Source: Streptomyces sp. NBC_00285 (lineage in GTDB: Bacteria > Actinomycetota > Actinomycetes > Streptomycetales > Streptomycetaceae). Taken from it: a stretch of 64,000 nucleotides of DNA. The position numbers and the translations under genes were made by a program. The notes beneath the pieces are model-generated. The model saw only the letters and a list, made by a program, of their open reading frames with translations. It was not told where the DNA came from and ran no database searches. Numbering within the stretch: the first letter of the stretch is position 1; every line of letters begins with the position of its first letter. Positions 29,581-38,295 of the stretch are shown here, in pieces. Location: assembly GCF_036174265.1 (NCBI RefSeq), contig NZ_CP108055.1:8246001-8310000 (forward strand). Reading direction: 5' to 3'.

Positions 29581-30851
29581 TGCGTGCACGGTGGATCGTC
29601 GTCCTGATGCTGCTCCTCGCGGGCTGCACCAGCGGCACGACGTCCGGGGACGGCCCCGTCACCCTCCGCTTCCAGTCCCTGGCCTGGCAGGAGGAGTCCG
29701 TCGCGGCCAACAGGGAACTGGTGAAGGAGTGGAACGCCGACCACCCCGACATCAAGGTCGAGTACGTCCAGGGGAGTTGGGACAGTGTCCACGACCAGCT
29801 GCTCACCTCCTTCGAGGGCGGCGAGGCGCCGGACATCATCCACGACGCCTCCGACGACCTCGCGGACTTCGCCTACGGTGGCTACCTCGCGGATCTCAGG
29901 GACCTGCTGCCCGAGCGGCTCATGTCGGACATCCCGCAGCGGAGTTGGGACACGACCACCTTCGACGGCGGCGTCTACGGTGTGCCCTTCCTCCAGGAGC
30001 CCCGCGTCCTGATCGCCAACGCCGACTGGCTGAAGAAGTCCCGCGTACGGATTCCCACCCCCGAACACCCCTGGAGCTGGGCCGAGTTCCAGCGGATCAC
30101 CGACCGGCTCAGCGGCGGCGGCAAGTACGGCGTGGCCTGGCCGCTGAAGGAACCCGTCTCCGCGACCCTCAACCTGTCCCTGTCGGCGGGGGGACAGCTC
30201 TTCCACCGGGGCGCCGACGGCAAGGTCGCCATCCGGTTCGGGAAGGCCGACGAGACCGTGCCGCGCACGATCCACGATCAGGCGAACACCGACCACAGCG
30301 CCTCACCCACCACGCTCGGCAGCGGCGGTTCCGACACCCTGCCCGGTTTCTTCGGCGGCAGGTACGCGATGGTCCCGCTGGGCTTCTCCTACCGCCAGCA
30401 GATCGCGCAGCAGGCCCCCAAAGGCTTCAGGTGGCAGGTGCTGCCCGCCCCGGCGGGTGCCGACGGACTCACTCAGGGCGTCAGCCCGCAGACCCTGTCC
30501 GTCGCCGAGGACAGCCCGCACAAGAAGGAGGCCGCCGCGTTCGTCGACTTCCTGCTCCAGCCGAAGAACATGGTCCAGCTGGCCCTCGGGGACTGGATGC
30601 TGCCCACCGGCACGAAGGCGCTCGGCGATCCCGCCCTGCACACCGCGAAGGACGGCTGGGCGACCGGCACCGCCCTCGCCTCCCACCTCCGGTCGGCGCC
30701 GGCGCAGTCCGTGCGCGGTTACCCCGAGTGGAAGGACAAGGTCGCCACTCCCGCCTTCCAGGAGTACTACAGCGGCGCCATCGGTCTCGCCGACCTGCGC
30801 AAACGACTTGAAGAGGACGGGAACCTGGTGCTCGCCCGCTATCAGCGCTGA
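29580..30851 (+). CDS. Sugar ABC transporter substrate-binding lipoprotein
   Basis: 423 residues with a lipoprotein signal ([16 protein letters not shown], lipidated Cys16). The mature part is a family 1 extracellular solute-binding protein: [38 protein letters not shown] and [15 protein letters not shown] are typical of sugar-binding proteins. It is the last gene of the three-gene operon; more often the binding protein comes first. No glycosidase or regulator is adjacent, so the sugar cannot be guessed. It is followed by a strong terminator hairpin. Confidence 0.94.
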   Translation: MRARWIVVLMLLLAGCTSGTTSGDGPVTLRFQSLAWQEESVAANRELVKEWNADHPDIKVEYVQGSWDSVHDQLLTSFEGGEAPDIIHDASDDLADFAYGGYLADLRDLLPERLMSDIPQRSWDTTTFDGGVYGVPFLQEPRVLIANADWLKKSRVRIPTPEHPWSWAEFQRITDRLSGGGKYGVAWPLKEPVSATLNLSLSAGGQLFHRGADGKVAIRFGKADETVPRTIHDQANTDHSASPTTLGSGGSDTLPGFFGGRYAMVPLGFSYRQQIAQQAPKGFRWQVLPAPAGADGLTQGVSPQTLSVAEDSPHKKEAAAFVDFLLQPKNMVQLALGDWMLPTGTKALGDPALHTAKDGWATGTALASHLRSAPAQSVRGYPEWKDKVATPAFQEYYSGAIGLADLRKRLEEDGNLVLARYQR

Positions 30852-30863
30852 GAACCCGTCGCC

Positions 30864-30899
30864 CGGGCGGGACCCACCCCTGTCGCAAGGTCCCGCCCG
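30864..30899 (+). terminator. Terminator hairpin of the sugar ABC operon
   Basis: Perfect 11-bp stem: CGGGCGGGACC at 30864-30874 with GGTCCCGCCCG at 30889-30899, around a 14-base loop, 12 bases after the stop codon of the binding protein. Confidence 0.85.
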
Positions 30900-30935
30900 T
30901 TCCCCGCGCCCCGGAGTGCCTCCGACGCATTCAGG

Positions 30936-30965
30936 TTGTACGAGACGTCTCGTCTCGCATAGCCT
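30936..30965 (+). promoter_or_regulatory. Promoter and TetR-like palindromic operator of the glycosyltransferase
   Basis: A perfect 14-bp palindrome ACGAGACGTCTCGT lies at 30940-30953. It overlaps a plausible -35 element TTGTAC (30936-30941) and stops short of a -10 element TAGCCT (30960-30965) with an 18-bp spacer. The predicted start point (about 30972) is at the ATG at 30973, so the mRNA may be leaderless. Position and symmetry fit a TetR-family repressor site; no TetR gene is adjacent. Confidence 0.6.
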
Positions 30966-30972
30966 CCTCGCC

Positions 30973-32166
30973 ATGACCACTCGCTCGCACATCGCCATGT
31001 TCTCCGTCGCCGCCCACGGCCATGTGAACCCCAGCCTGGAAGTGATCCGCGAGCTCGTGGCGCGGGGGCACCGGGTCACGTACGCCATCCCGCCGCTGTT
31101 CGCCGGGACGGTCGCCGGGACCGGGGCCGAGGTGAAGCTCTGGAACTCGACGCTTCCCGGGCCCGACGACGACCCGGCGGCCTGGGGCACCGAACTGCTC
31201 GACCACGTCGAGCTCTTCCTCGCCGACGCGATCCAGGCGCTCCCGCAATTGGCCGAGGCGTACGACGGTGACGAGCCGGATCTCGTCCTGCACGACATCA
31301 CCGCCTACCCCGCCCGCGTCCTTGCCCACCGCTGGGGCGTACCGGCGATCTCCCTCTCGCCGAACCTCGTCGCCTGGGAGGGTTACGAGGAGGAGGTCGC
31401 CGAACCGATGTGGGCCGAGCCGAAGCGGACCGAACGGGGACAGGCCTACTACGCGCGCTTCCAGGGCTGGCTGGCGGAGAACGGCGTCGCCCTGCACCCG
31501 GATCCCTTCGCCGGCCGCCCCGACCGCTCCCTCGTCCTGATCCCGAAGGTGCTCCAGCCGAACGCCGACCGGGTCGACGAGAGCGTGTACACCTTCGTCG
31601 GCGCCTGCCAGGGCGACCGTGGTGCGCAGGGGGACTGGCAGCGGCCGGTCACCGCGGAGAAGGTGGCCCTCGTCTCCCTCGGCTCCTCCTTCACCAGGCA
31701 GCCGGGTTTCTACCGGGAGTGCGTCAAGGCGTTCGGTGACCTGCCGGGCTGGCATCTCGTGCTCCAGATCGGCAAGCACATCGACCCTGCCGAACTGGGT
31801 GCCGTACCGGACAACGTCGAAGTGCGGTCCTGGGTACCGCAGTTGGCCATCCTCAGGCAGGCCGACCTGTTCGTCACGCACGCCGGCGCGGGCGGCAGCC
31901 AGGAGGGACTGGCGACCGCCACACCGATGATCGCCGTACCGCAGGCCGTGGACCAGTTCGGGAACGCGGACATGCTCCGGTCCCTCGGAGTGGCCCGCCG
32001 GATCGACACCGAGGAGGCGACCGCCGAAGCACTGAGGGCAGCCGCCCTCGAACTCGTCGACGACCCCGACGTCGCCCGGAAACTCAAGGAGGTCCAGGCG
32101 GTGATGGCCCAGGAGGGCGGCACCCGCAGGGCGGCCGACCTCATCGAGGCGGCGCTGCCCGCATGA
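30973..32166 (+). CDS. mgt: Macrolide-type glycosyltransferase (OleD/MGT family)
   Basis: 397-residue GT1 enzyme with GT-B fold. Very similar in sequence style to OleD and macrolide glycosyltransferases that inactivate macrolides using UDP-glucose. The N-terminal AAHGHVNP (near residues 14-20) includes the catalytic His region; [20 protein letters not shown] is family-typical. The C-terminal nucleotide-sugar site has [21 protein letters not shown] and [11 protein letters not shown]. Its likely role is intracellular resistance to, or detoxification of, macrolides and other acceptors. Monocistronic: terminators lie on both sides, and a palindromic operator overlaps its promoter. Confidence 0.94.
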   Translation: MTTRSHIAMFSVAAHGHVNPSLEVIRELVARGHRVTYAIPPLFAGTVAGTGAEVKLWNSTLPGPDDDPAAWGTELLDHVELFLADAIQALPQLAEAYDGDEPDLVLHDITAYPARVLAHRWGVPAISLSPNLVAWEGYEEEVAEPMWAEPKRTERGQAYYARFQGWLAENGVALHPDPFAGRPDRSLVLIPKVLQPNADRVDESVYTFVGACQGDRGAQGDWQRPVTAEKVALVSLGSSFTRQPGFYRECVKAFGDLPGWHLVLQIGKHIDPAELGAVPDNVEVRSWVPQLAILRQADLFVTHAGAGGSQEGLATATPMIAVPQAVDQFGNADMLRSLGVARRIDTEEATAEALRAAALELVDDPDVARKLKEVQAVMAQEGGTRRAADLIEAALPA

Positions 32167-32167
32167 G

Positions 32168-32206
32168 TGAGGGCCCGTTGGCTCCCCGGTGGCCAACGGG
32201 CCCTCA
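32168..32206. terminator. Bidirectional terminator between mgt and the MMPL gene
   Basis: 15-bp perfect stem: 32168-32182 pairs with 32192-32206 (TGAGGGCCCGTTGGC with its complement), 9-base loop, placed between two convergent stop codons (32166 and 32219). Confidence 0.9.
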
Positions 32207-32218
32207 GTACAAGGGGGT

Positions 32219-34483
32219 TCAGACCTTCACGCGCTCACCCTCGTCGTCCCGCGCCACGGGCAACGCCACGGCGTCCGCGGCCTCGTCGTGGGTGAGGTCC
32301 GGCAGCCGGTTCAGCCACTTGGGCAGGTACCAGTTGCGCTCGCCGAGCAGTGCCATCACCGCCGGGAGCAGTACACCCCGGATGATCGTCGCGTCGATGA
32401 GCACCGCGGCCGCGAGACCCACGCCCATCTGCTTCATGGACTGCATGGACAGCGTCCCGAAGATCGCGAACACGGCGACCATGATGACGGCGGCGCTGGT
32501 GACGACACCGGCCGTGGTGACCACGCCGTGCTGGATCGCGTCCTTCGTGCTGCGGCCCCGCAGATGTGCCTCACGGATCCGCGAGACGACGAACACGTGG
32601 TAGTCCATCGACAGGCCGAACAGGATCACGAAGAGGAACAGCGGCAGCCAGGTGATGATGGCGCCGACGCCCTCCGCGCCCACCAGGGACGCGCCCCAGC
32701 CGTGCTGGAAGACGGCGACGAGGATGCCGTAAGCGGCGCCCACCGACAGCAGGTTGAGCACGATCGAGGTGATCGCGATCGTCAGCGAGCGGAACGACAG
32801 CAGCATCAGCCCGAACGCGAAGACCACGACGAACGCGAAGACCGGCACGACCGCTCCGGCCAACTGGTCGTTGAAGTCCTTGGAACCGGCCACCTCTCCG
32901 GTGATCGGCGCCTCGACGCCGTCGACCTTGCCGAGCGTGGCCGGCCGCACCTCGTCGCGCAGCTTGTCCAGGCTCGCGCCCGCCTTGTCGAGGTCGGAGC
33001 CGCCCACCAGCGGGACGTACACGAACGCGAGGTTCTGCGCGTCGTGCAGCTTGATCTCGACCGGGCCGCGCGAGGCGCCCGAGGAGATCGCCTTCGCCTT
33101 GAAGTCGGCCAGCGCGCCGGTGACTTCGGGGGAGTTGATGTCGGCGGCCTTCACGACCACCTCGGCCGGCGCGGAGCCGCCGGGGAAGGCGTCGTTGACC
33201 CGGTTGTAGGTCCCCACGATGGGCAGCGAGTCGCCGAACTGCTGGTCCAGGGTGAGGTTCTGGGTCTTCATGCCGAGGGCGGGCGCCGCGATGGCGAGCA
33301 GCGCACCGGCCGCGACCACGACCGAGAGCACGGGCTTCGCGAGGACGCCCTTGAGCACGGCGGTCCAGAACCGGCTCTCCTGGTTGCCACGCCGCTTGCG
33401 GCGCAGCCGGCTCTCGGGGTGCAGATAGGGGATCTTGCCCTTCTCGACCCGCTCGCCCAGCAGCGAGAGCAGCGCGGGCAGCACGGTGATGGAGCCGATC
33501 ATCGCGACCGCCACGACCATCAGCGAGGCCAGGCCCATCGCCTCGAACTCGGCGAGCCCGGTGAACAGCATGCCCGCCATCGCCACGCACACCGTGACAC
33601 CCGAGACGATGATCGCGCGGCCACTGGTGGCGGCGGCGATCCGCAGAGCGGTCTGCGGATCCCGCCCGGCCTGCCGCTCCTCACGCTCGCGGCGCAGATA
33701 GAACAAGCAGTAGTCGACCCCGACGGCCAGACCGACCAGCAGCATCACGGAGTTGGCGGTGTCGCTCATCGGCATGACATGGCTGACGATGCCCATCAGA
33801 CCCATCGTCGCCATGATCGCGGTGACGGCGAGCAGCACCGGCAGCAGGGCCGCGACCGCGGCACCGAAGGCGATGAGCAGGATGCCGAGGGCCACCGGCA
33901 CCGCGGAGAGCTCGGCCTTCTCGAAGTCGTCCCCGAACGCGTCGGCGAACGTCTTCATCATGCTGGCGCCGCCGATCTCCTCGATCCGCAGCGACTCGTG
34001 CTCCTTCTGCACCCCTTCGACGGCCTTCAGTACCGGATCCACCCGGTCGCCCGCGGTGTCCGCCTCGCCGCGCATGTCGAACTGCACGAGCGCGCTGCGG
34101 CCGTCCTTGGAGATCGTGCCCGTGTCGTACGGCGAGGTCACGTCGGTGACCTTTCCGGTGCCCTCGACCGCCTTCACGACCGCGGTGACGGCGGCCCTGA
34201 AGTCGGCGTCGGTCGCCTTGCCGCCCGCGTCCTTGGACTGGATCAGCACCGTCTCACTGGCGGGCTCGTCGATCCCGGCGTCCTCGATGATCTTCGCGGC
34301 GGTGTGGGTCTCCCCCTTCAGCTGGTCGCTGTCCTTGACGTCGACCCGGCCCGCCGCCGAGCCGATTCCCATCGCCAGGACGACGAACAGCACCCAGATG
34401 CCGACGGCAGCCCATCGGTGCCGCGCGCTCCAGCCGCCGGCCCGGGCGGCCAGGCCCCGCACCCGTGTATCTCCGTTCGCCAT
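32219..34483 (-). CDS. MMPL family RND-type transporter
   Basis: 754 residues with about twelve membrane helices in two halves, each preceded by a large extracytoplasmic loop. The first half includes VPVALGILLIAFGAAVAALLPVLLAV and NSVMLLVGLAVGVDYCLFYLRREREE; the second has LFGLSMDYHVFVVSRIREAHLRG. The intramembrane Asp residues in GVDYCLF and SMDYHVF are the proton-relay positions of the family. Exports lipids or drugs by proton motive force; the cargo here is unknown. ATG 34483 is chosen for the GAGGGGG site upstream. A near-palindrome lies about 45 bp upstream. Confidence 0.93.
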   Translation of the reverse strand: MANGDTRVRGLAARAGGWSARHRWAAVGIWVLFVVLAMGIGSAAGRVDVKDSDQLKGETHTAAKIIEDAGIDEPASETVLIQSKDAGGKATDADFRAAVTAVVKAVEGTGKVTDVTSPYDTGTISKDGRSALVQFDMRGEADTAGDRVDPVLKAVEGVQKEHESLRIEEIGGASMMKTFADAFGDDFEKAELSAVPVALGILLIAFGAAVAALLPVLLAVTAIMATMGLMGIVSHVMPMSDTANSVMLLVGLAVGVDYCLFYLRREREERQAGRDPQTALRIAAATSGRAIIVSGVTVCVAMAGMLFTGLAEFEAMGLASLMVVAVAMIGSITVLPALLSLLGERVEKGKIPYLHPESRLRRKRRGNQESRFWTAVLKGVLAKPVLSVVVAAGALLAIAAPALGMKTQNLTLDQQFGDSLPIVGTYNRVNDAFPGGSAPAEVVVKAADINSPEVTGALADFKAKAISSGASRGPVEIKLHDAQNLAFVYVPLVGGSDLDKAGASLDKLRDEVRPATLGKVDGVEAPITGEVAGSKDFNDQLAGAVVPVFAFVVVFAFGLMLLSFRSLTIAITSIVLNLLSVGAAYGILVAVFQHGWGASLVGAEGVGAIITWLPLFLFVILFGLSMDYHVFVVSRIREAHLRGRSTKDAIQHGVVTTAGVVTSAAVIMVAVFAIFGTLSMQSMKQMGVGLAAAVLIDATIIRGVLLPAVMALLGERNWYLPKWLNRLPDLTHDEAADAVALPVARDDEGERVKV

Positions 34484-34526
34484 GATGGGCTTGCCCCCTC
34501 GTGAGCGGTGACAGCCCCCTGCCGTC

Positions 34527-34544
34527 ACCTTTCGTTACGAAGGT
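34527..34544 (-). promoter_or_regulatory. Candidate operator upstream of the MMPL gene
   Basis: ACCTTTCGTTACGAAGGT is an inverted repeat that is perfect apart from one extra T in the left arm. It overlaps a possible -10 element TACCTT read on the minus strand. A repressor, for example TetR-type, is plausible; none is encoded next to it. Confidence 0.4.
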
Positions 34545-34642
34545 ATGGCGCGGATAAACGCGTCTCGTCGTGCTGTCCGGTGAGGTGTGGGGGCCGCGGG
34601 CTACTCCCAAGGGACCGCGTGCCCTCCACACTGGGGAGGACC

Positions 34643-34708
34643 ATGACCCTTACATCTAACGGACCTTCTGCGGGGAGGCGGTCGGGGTCCGCGCCGGAGC
34701 CGACCTAG
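34643..34708 (+). CDS. Possible 21-residue leader ORF
   Basis: ATG at 34643 with a good GGGGAGG site 3 bases upstream, reading MTLTSNGPSAGRRSGSAPEPT and a stop 9 bases before the DUF1697 start. There is no recognised family. It could be a chance ORF or a short upstream peptide that couples translation of the next gene. Confidence 0.3.
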   Translation: MTLTSNGPSAGRRSGSAPEPT

Positions 34709-34717
34709 GGTGTGCGG

Positions 34718-35266
34718 ATGACGACGACCTATGCGGCGCTGCTGCGCGGAATCAACGTCGGTGGCAACAGGAAGGTCCCCATGGCCGACCTGCGGGCGCT
34801 GATGGAAGGCCTCGGACACGGCGGTGTACGCAGCTACCTCCAGAGCGGCCAGGCGGTGTTCACCAGCGACCACGGCGACGAGGAGTCTCTGACCGCCGAG
34901 CTCGCGGAGGCGATCGAGGAGCGGTTCGGCTTCGCGGTCGACGTGATCGTCCGCGACCACGCCTATCTGAAGGCGATCGCCGAGGACTGCCCGTTTCCGG
35001 CCGCCGAGCTGGAGGGCAAACAGCTCCACGTCACCTACTTCTCGGCACCCGTCGACGCGGACCGCTTCGCGGAGATCGACCAAGCCGCCTATCTGCCCGA
35101 GGAGTTCAGCCTCGGCGACCGCGCCCTGTACCTGTACGCCCCGAACGGCCTCGGCCGCTCCAAGCTCGCCGAACACCTGGCCAAGCCGCGGCTGACCAAG
35201 GGCCTGATCGCCACGAGCCGCAACTGGAACACCGTCGTCAAGCTGGTGGAGATGACCGGTGGCTGA
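34718..35266 (+). CDS. DUF1697 family protein
   Basis: 182 residues. The family N-terminal signature YAALLRGINVGGNRKVPMAD and the downstream GVRSYLQSGQAVF are clear. The structure of the family is ferredoxin-like; its function is unknown. ATG 34718, or GTG 34712 two codons earlier. The next gene overlaps its end by 8 bases, so the two are likely cotranscribed. Confidence 0.88.
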   Translation: MTTTYAALLRGINVGGNRKVPMADLRALMEGLGHGGVRSYLQSGQAVFTSDHGDEESLTAELAEAIEERFGFAVDVIVRDHAYLKAIAEDCPFPAAELEGKQLHVTYFSAPVDADRFAEIDQAAYLPEEFSLGDRALYLYAPNGLGRSKLAEHLAKPRLTKGLIATSRNWNTVVKLVEMTGG

Positions 35267-35633
35267 CCATGGCTCGGCCGTCGAGTCCGTCGCGGCCGCC
35301 GTGGAAGGGGAGTTGAGGCTGCTCGACCCTGAAGTGCGGGCCTCGCCCGAGCTGGTGGGCGCGCTGCTGCACCCGGAGTTCCATGAGTTCGGTGCGTCGG
35401 GCAGGCGCTGGGACCGGTCGTCGGTCATCGTCGCCCTCGCGGAGGCCGCGGAGGCGGGAGCCGCACCGATCCGGGCGTCCGGCATGAGGGGGGTCGAGCT
35501 CGCTCCCGGTCTGGTCCATCTCACCTTCGACACCGAGCACAACGGCAGCCGCGCACACCGCAGTTCGCTGTGGCGGCTCACGCGGACCGGGTGGCTGCTC
35601 TACTTCCACCAGGCGACGCCCTTCGCAGAATGA
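35259..35633 (+). CDS. NTF2-like (DUF4440-type) small protein
   Basis: 124 residues. The layout ELRLLDPEVRASPELVGALLHPEFHEFGASGRRWDR, shown in part, followed by VHLTFDTEH and SSLWRLTRTGWLLYFHQATP, matches SnoaL/NTF2-like DUF4440 proteins. These form a cone-shaped pocket; the ligand or reaction is unknown. GTG 35259 overlaps the DUF1697 stop. Its 3' end overlaps the convergent transglutaminase-like gene by 56 bp (35578-35633). Confidence 0.82.
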   Translation: MADHGSAVESVAAAVEGELRLLDPEVRASPELVGALLHPEFHEFGASGRRWDRSSVIVALAEAAEAGAAPIRASGMRGVELAPGLVHLTFDTEHNGSRAHRSSLWRLTRTGWLLYFHQATPFAE

Positions 35634-36468
35634 CCTGCCGTACGCCGCCATAGGTGGTGTACGAGGTCACCGCGTCCGGCACGGTCAGGCGAGGGTGCGC
35701 GTACAGCCGCCGCAGGTCCGCCTCGTCGTCCGCCCGGGCGACGGCGTCGGCCAGCGCCAGATCCTCCCCGGTGAGGGAGGCGTCGTCGAGGATCTCGGGA
35801 CCCCAGCCGTCCCACGGCAGGACCTCGACGCCGTTCAGGGCGGCCAGGTCGTGCAGGACGGCGAACCGGACGTACCAAAGGCCCCTGATCCGGTCGAGCC
35901 AACTGACGCCGAACGTCGCAGGATCGGCACGTCCCTCGCGGCAGGCCCGCCAGGCGTCCCCCGCCACCAGGAACCGGTTACGCGGCACATCCAGCGGATC
36001 GAAGTCCAGGTCGTACCCCGGGTGCAGCACCTGCGGGTCGGCCAGCCGCCAACTCCCGTCCGGCAGCCGGTACTCGGTGACCCAGTGATCCTCGTGGAAG
36101 CCGTCGAGGAAGTATGTGGCGAAGCCTCCGCGCACCCGTGCCGGGGTGCCCGTCGCCCGCAGCAGCGAGACATGCAGCAGGGCGAAATCCCGGCACGTCC
36201 CGACGAACCGCTCGCCGTACGCCCGGGGTTCGGTGAGCGGCCGGTCCGAGCGCTCGCGCAGGATCCGCAGGAGTTCGCTGACGTACCGCGACTCGGCGTC
36301 GTGGTGCAGCCGTTGCCGCGGGATCTCGTGCCGCAGACGCTCGCCCTCCCCGCGGTGGATGATCAACCCCCGTACGAGACGGGCGAGTTCACCGGGATCA
36401 CGCGGCAACCCGCTGATGTCCGGGTCCCCAGGGTCGCTGTACGGAGTGTGCTTCAGGTGGCTGTCCAT
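35578..36468 (-). CDS. Transglutaminase-like domain protein
   Basis: 296 residues with a transglutaminase-like core. The putative catalytic triad is Cys in RFVGTCRDFALLHVSLLRA (shown in part), His in HEDHWVTEYRL, and Asp in WRLADPQVL. The C-terminal part (about 190-290) is family-specific. No signal peptide or membrane segment. Bacterial members are often cysteine proteases or amidases; the substrate is unknown. ATG 36468 is chosen as the first codon after which the protein aligns well; the frame is open further upstream. Its 3' end overlaps the convergent NTF2-like gene. It is divergent from the ketopantoate-reductase-like gene by 61 bp. Confidence 0.85.
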   Translation of the reverse strand: MDSHLKHTPYSDPGDPDISGLPRDPGELARLVRGLIIHRGEGERLRHEIPRQRLHHDAESRYVSELLRILRERSDRPLTEPRAYGERFVGTCRDFALLHVSLLRATGTPARVRGGFATYFLDGFHEDHWVTEYRLPDGSWRLADPQVLHPGYDLDFDPLDVPRNRFLVAGDAWRACREGRADPATFGVSWLDRIRGLWYVRFAVLHDLAALNGVEVLPWDGWGPEILDDASLTGEDLALADAVARADDEADLRRLYAHPRLTVPDAVTSYTTYGGVRQVILRRASPGGSRAATRSA

Positions 36469-36529
36469 GCCGAGGACCCTCGACCCTGCCCCAGGGACAA
36501 GGTCAACACCGCTGTGCGAAGCTCGTCCC

Positions 36530-37543
36530 ATGCGCTACGTCATCATCGGGGCAGGAGCGGTCGGCGGGGCCGTCGGCGGGCGGCTCGCGGGGGCCGGACA
36601 CGAGGTCGTGCTGGTCGCGCGCGGCGCTCACCACGCGGCGCTGCGGGACGGCGGACTGCGACTGCGGGTGCCGGACGGCGCGTTCACGTACCGGCTGCCG
36701 GTCGTGGACGGACCGGCCGGGCTCGGCGTACTGCGCGCCGACGACGTGCTCGTCCTCGCCGTGAAGACCCAGGACACGGAGAGCGCCCTGGACACCTGGG
36801 GACCGGCACCGGTCGAGGGCGGCGGCACGGCGGCCGGGCGACTGCCGCTGCTGTGCGCGCAGAACGGCGTGGAGGGACAGCGGATCGCCCTGCGCCGCTT
36901 CCGGCACGTGTACGGCGTCTGCGTCTGGCTGCCGGCGACCTTCGTGGAACCCGGGGCCGTATCCGCCGCGGGCAGTCCGCTCACCGGCATCCTCCACCTG
37001 GGCGTCCACCCGCACGGCACGGACGAGACCGCCCGGCGGATCGCCGCCGACCTGGAGAAGGCGCCGTTCGAGGCGCCGGTCGTGCCGGACCTCTCGCGCT
37101 GGCAGTACGCCAAGCTGCTGTCCAACCTCGCCAACGCCGTCGAAGCTGTCACCGGCCCGGTCGAGGGCGAGGAGGCGCTGACGTTCGTCGACCGGGTACG
37201 GGCCGAGGGCGCGGCCGTCCTCGACGCCGCCGGGATCGCCTACGCGAGCGCCGACGAACAGCGGGCCGTACGCGGCCACAAGGTCGACCTCGTGCCGCTG
37301 GACGGCACCCCGCGCGGTGGCGGCTCCTCCTGGCAGTCCCTCACCCGCAACACTGGCACCATCGAGGCCGACTACCTCAACGGCGAGATCGTGCTGCTGG
37401 GCCGCCTGCACGGTGTCCCGACGCCCCTGAACGAACTGCTCCAGCACCTGGCCAACACCTTCGCCCGAGAGCGCAGGGCGGCCGGGTCGATGCCCTGGGC
37501 GGAACTCGCACGGCTGGCCGACGTGGCCTGCGGCGCGGGCTGA
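36530..37543 (+). CDS. 2-dehydropantoate 2-reductase family protein
   Basis: 337 residues of the ApbA/PanE family, NADPH-dependent reduction of a 2-oxo acid; ketopantoate is the classical substrate. The Rossmann motif GAGAVGGAVGG lies at residues 7-17. The catalytic Lys is in WQYAKLLSNLANAVEAV and a conserved Glu in TGTIEADYLNGEIV. Several paralogues occur in Streptomyces, so pantothenate synthesis is not certain. It is divergent from the transglutaminase gene and ends 12 bp from the convergent chelatase gene. Confidence 0.88.
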   Translation: MRYVIIGAGAVGGAVGGRLAGAGHEVVLVARGAHHAALRDGGLRLRVPDGAFTYRLPVVDGPAGLGVLRADDVLVLAVKTQDTESALDTWGPAPVEGGGTAAGRLPLLCAQNGVEGQRIALRRFRHVYGVCVWLPATFVEPGAVSAAGSPLTGILHLGVHPHGTDETARRIAADLEKAPFEAPVVPDLSRWQYAKLLSNLANAVEAVTGPVEGEEALTFVDRVRAEGAAVLDAAGIAYASADEQRAVRGHKVDLVPLDGTPRGGGSSWQSLTRNTGTIEADYLNGEIVLLGRLHGVPTPLNELLQHLANTFARERRAAGSMPWAELARLADVACGAG

Positions 37544-37555
37544 GGCCTCAGGGCC

Positions 37556-38290
37556 CTACGCGCTCACCGACAACAGCACCCGCGCCGACGCGGAGTCGTA
37601 CCGGCGCAGCACCACACGCGCCACCTCAGGAGCCGCCCCCAGCACCTCGGCCAGGACATCCGCCTCGGCCGCGCCCCGTGCGATGCGGTCGGGCAGGAAG
37701 CCGGGCGCCAGGACGTACGGCGCGACCGCGACCCTCGCACAGCCCAGGTCCCGCAGTTCCCGCACCGCGTCCTCGGTGCGGGGCAGAGCCGCGGAGGCGA
37801 ACGCAGGCCGCACGGCGCACCAACCGGTGTGCCGCCACTCCCGCGCGATGTCAGCGATCACTGCGATCGCCTCCGGGTCGGTGGACCCCGCCGAGGCCAG
37901 CACGACCCCGGTCGAGGCCTTGTCGGCGGGCGTCAACCCCGCCTCGTACAAACGCCGTTCGAGCGCGGAGAGCAGCAGCGGGGACGGGCCGAGCACCTCC
38001 GCCTGCCGGATCCGCAGCTGTGGCGGCGCGTCCCGCAGCACCGCGGGGATGTCGGCCTTGGCGTGGAACGCACGCGTCAACAGCAGCGGAAGCGCGACGA
38101 CATCACGCACGCCCTCCGCCGCCAGCGACTCCAACACGCCCTGAACCGAAGGGATGTTGAAGTCCAGGAAGCCCGTCTCCACCCGCACACCGGGGCGCAG
38201 CGAGCGCACCCGGCGTACGAGGGCCTGCACCGTCGCGGCATGCCGCGGGTCGCGGCTGCCGTGGGCGATGACCAGGAGAACGGGCTTCAT
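37556..38290 (-). CDS. CbiX/SirB-like chelatase (sirohydrochlorin chelatase family)
   Basis: 244 residues in two homologous halves, the long CbiX form. The N-terminal IAHGSRDPRHAATV carries the metal-binding His, with LPLLLTRAFHAKADIP the second His region. The C-terminal half repeats the pattern in weaker form (VAPYVLAPGFLPDRI). Inserts Fe or Co into sirohydrochlorin. As the last gene of a sulfur-assimilation block that contains a sulfite reductase, ferrochelation to siroheme is the best guess. It starts 5 bp after the ABC permease stop, so it is in the same operon. Confidence 0.88.
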   Translation of the reverse strand: MKPVLLVIAHGSRDPRHAATVQALVRRVRSLRPGVRVETGFLDFNIPSVQGVLESLAAEGVRDVVALPLLLTRAFHAKADIPAVLRDAPPQLRIRQAEVLGPSPLLLSALERRLYEAGLTPADKASTGVVLASAGSTDPEAIAVIADIAREWRHTGWCAVRPAFASAALPRTEDAVRELRDLGCARVAVAPYVLAPGFLPDRIARGAAEADVLAEVLGAAPEVARVVLRRYDSASARVLLSVSA

Positions 38291-38295
38291 GGGAC

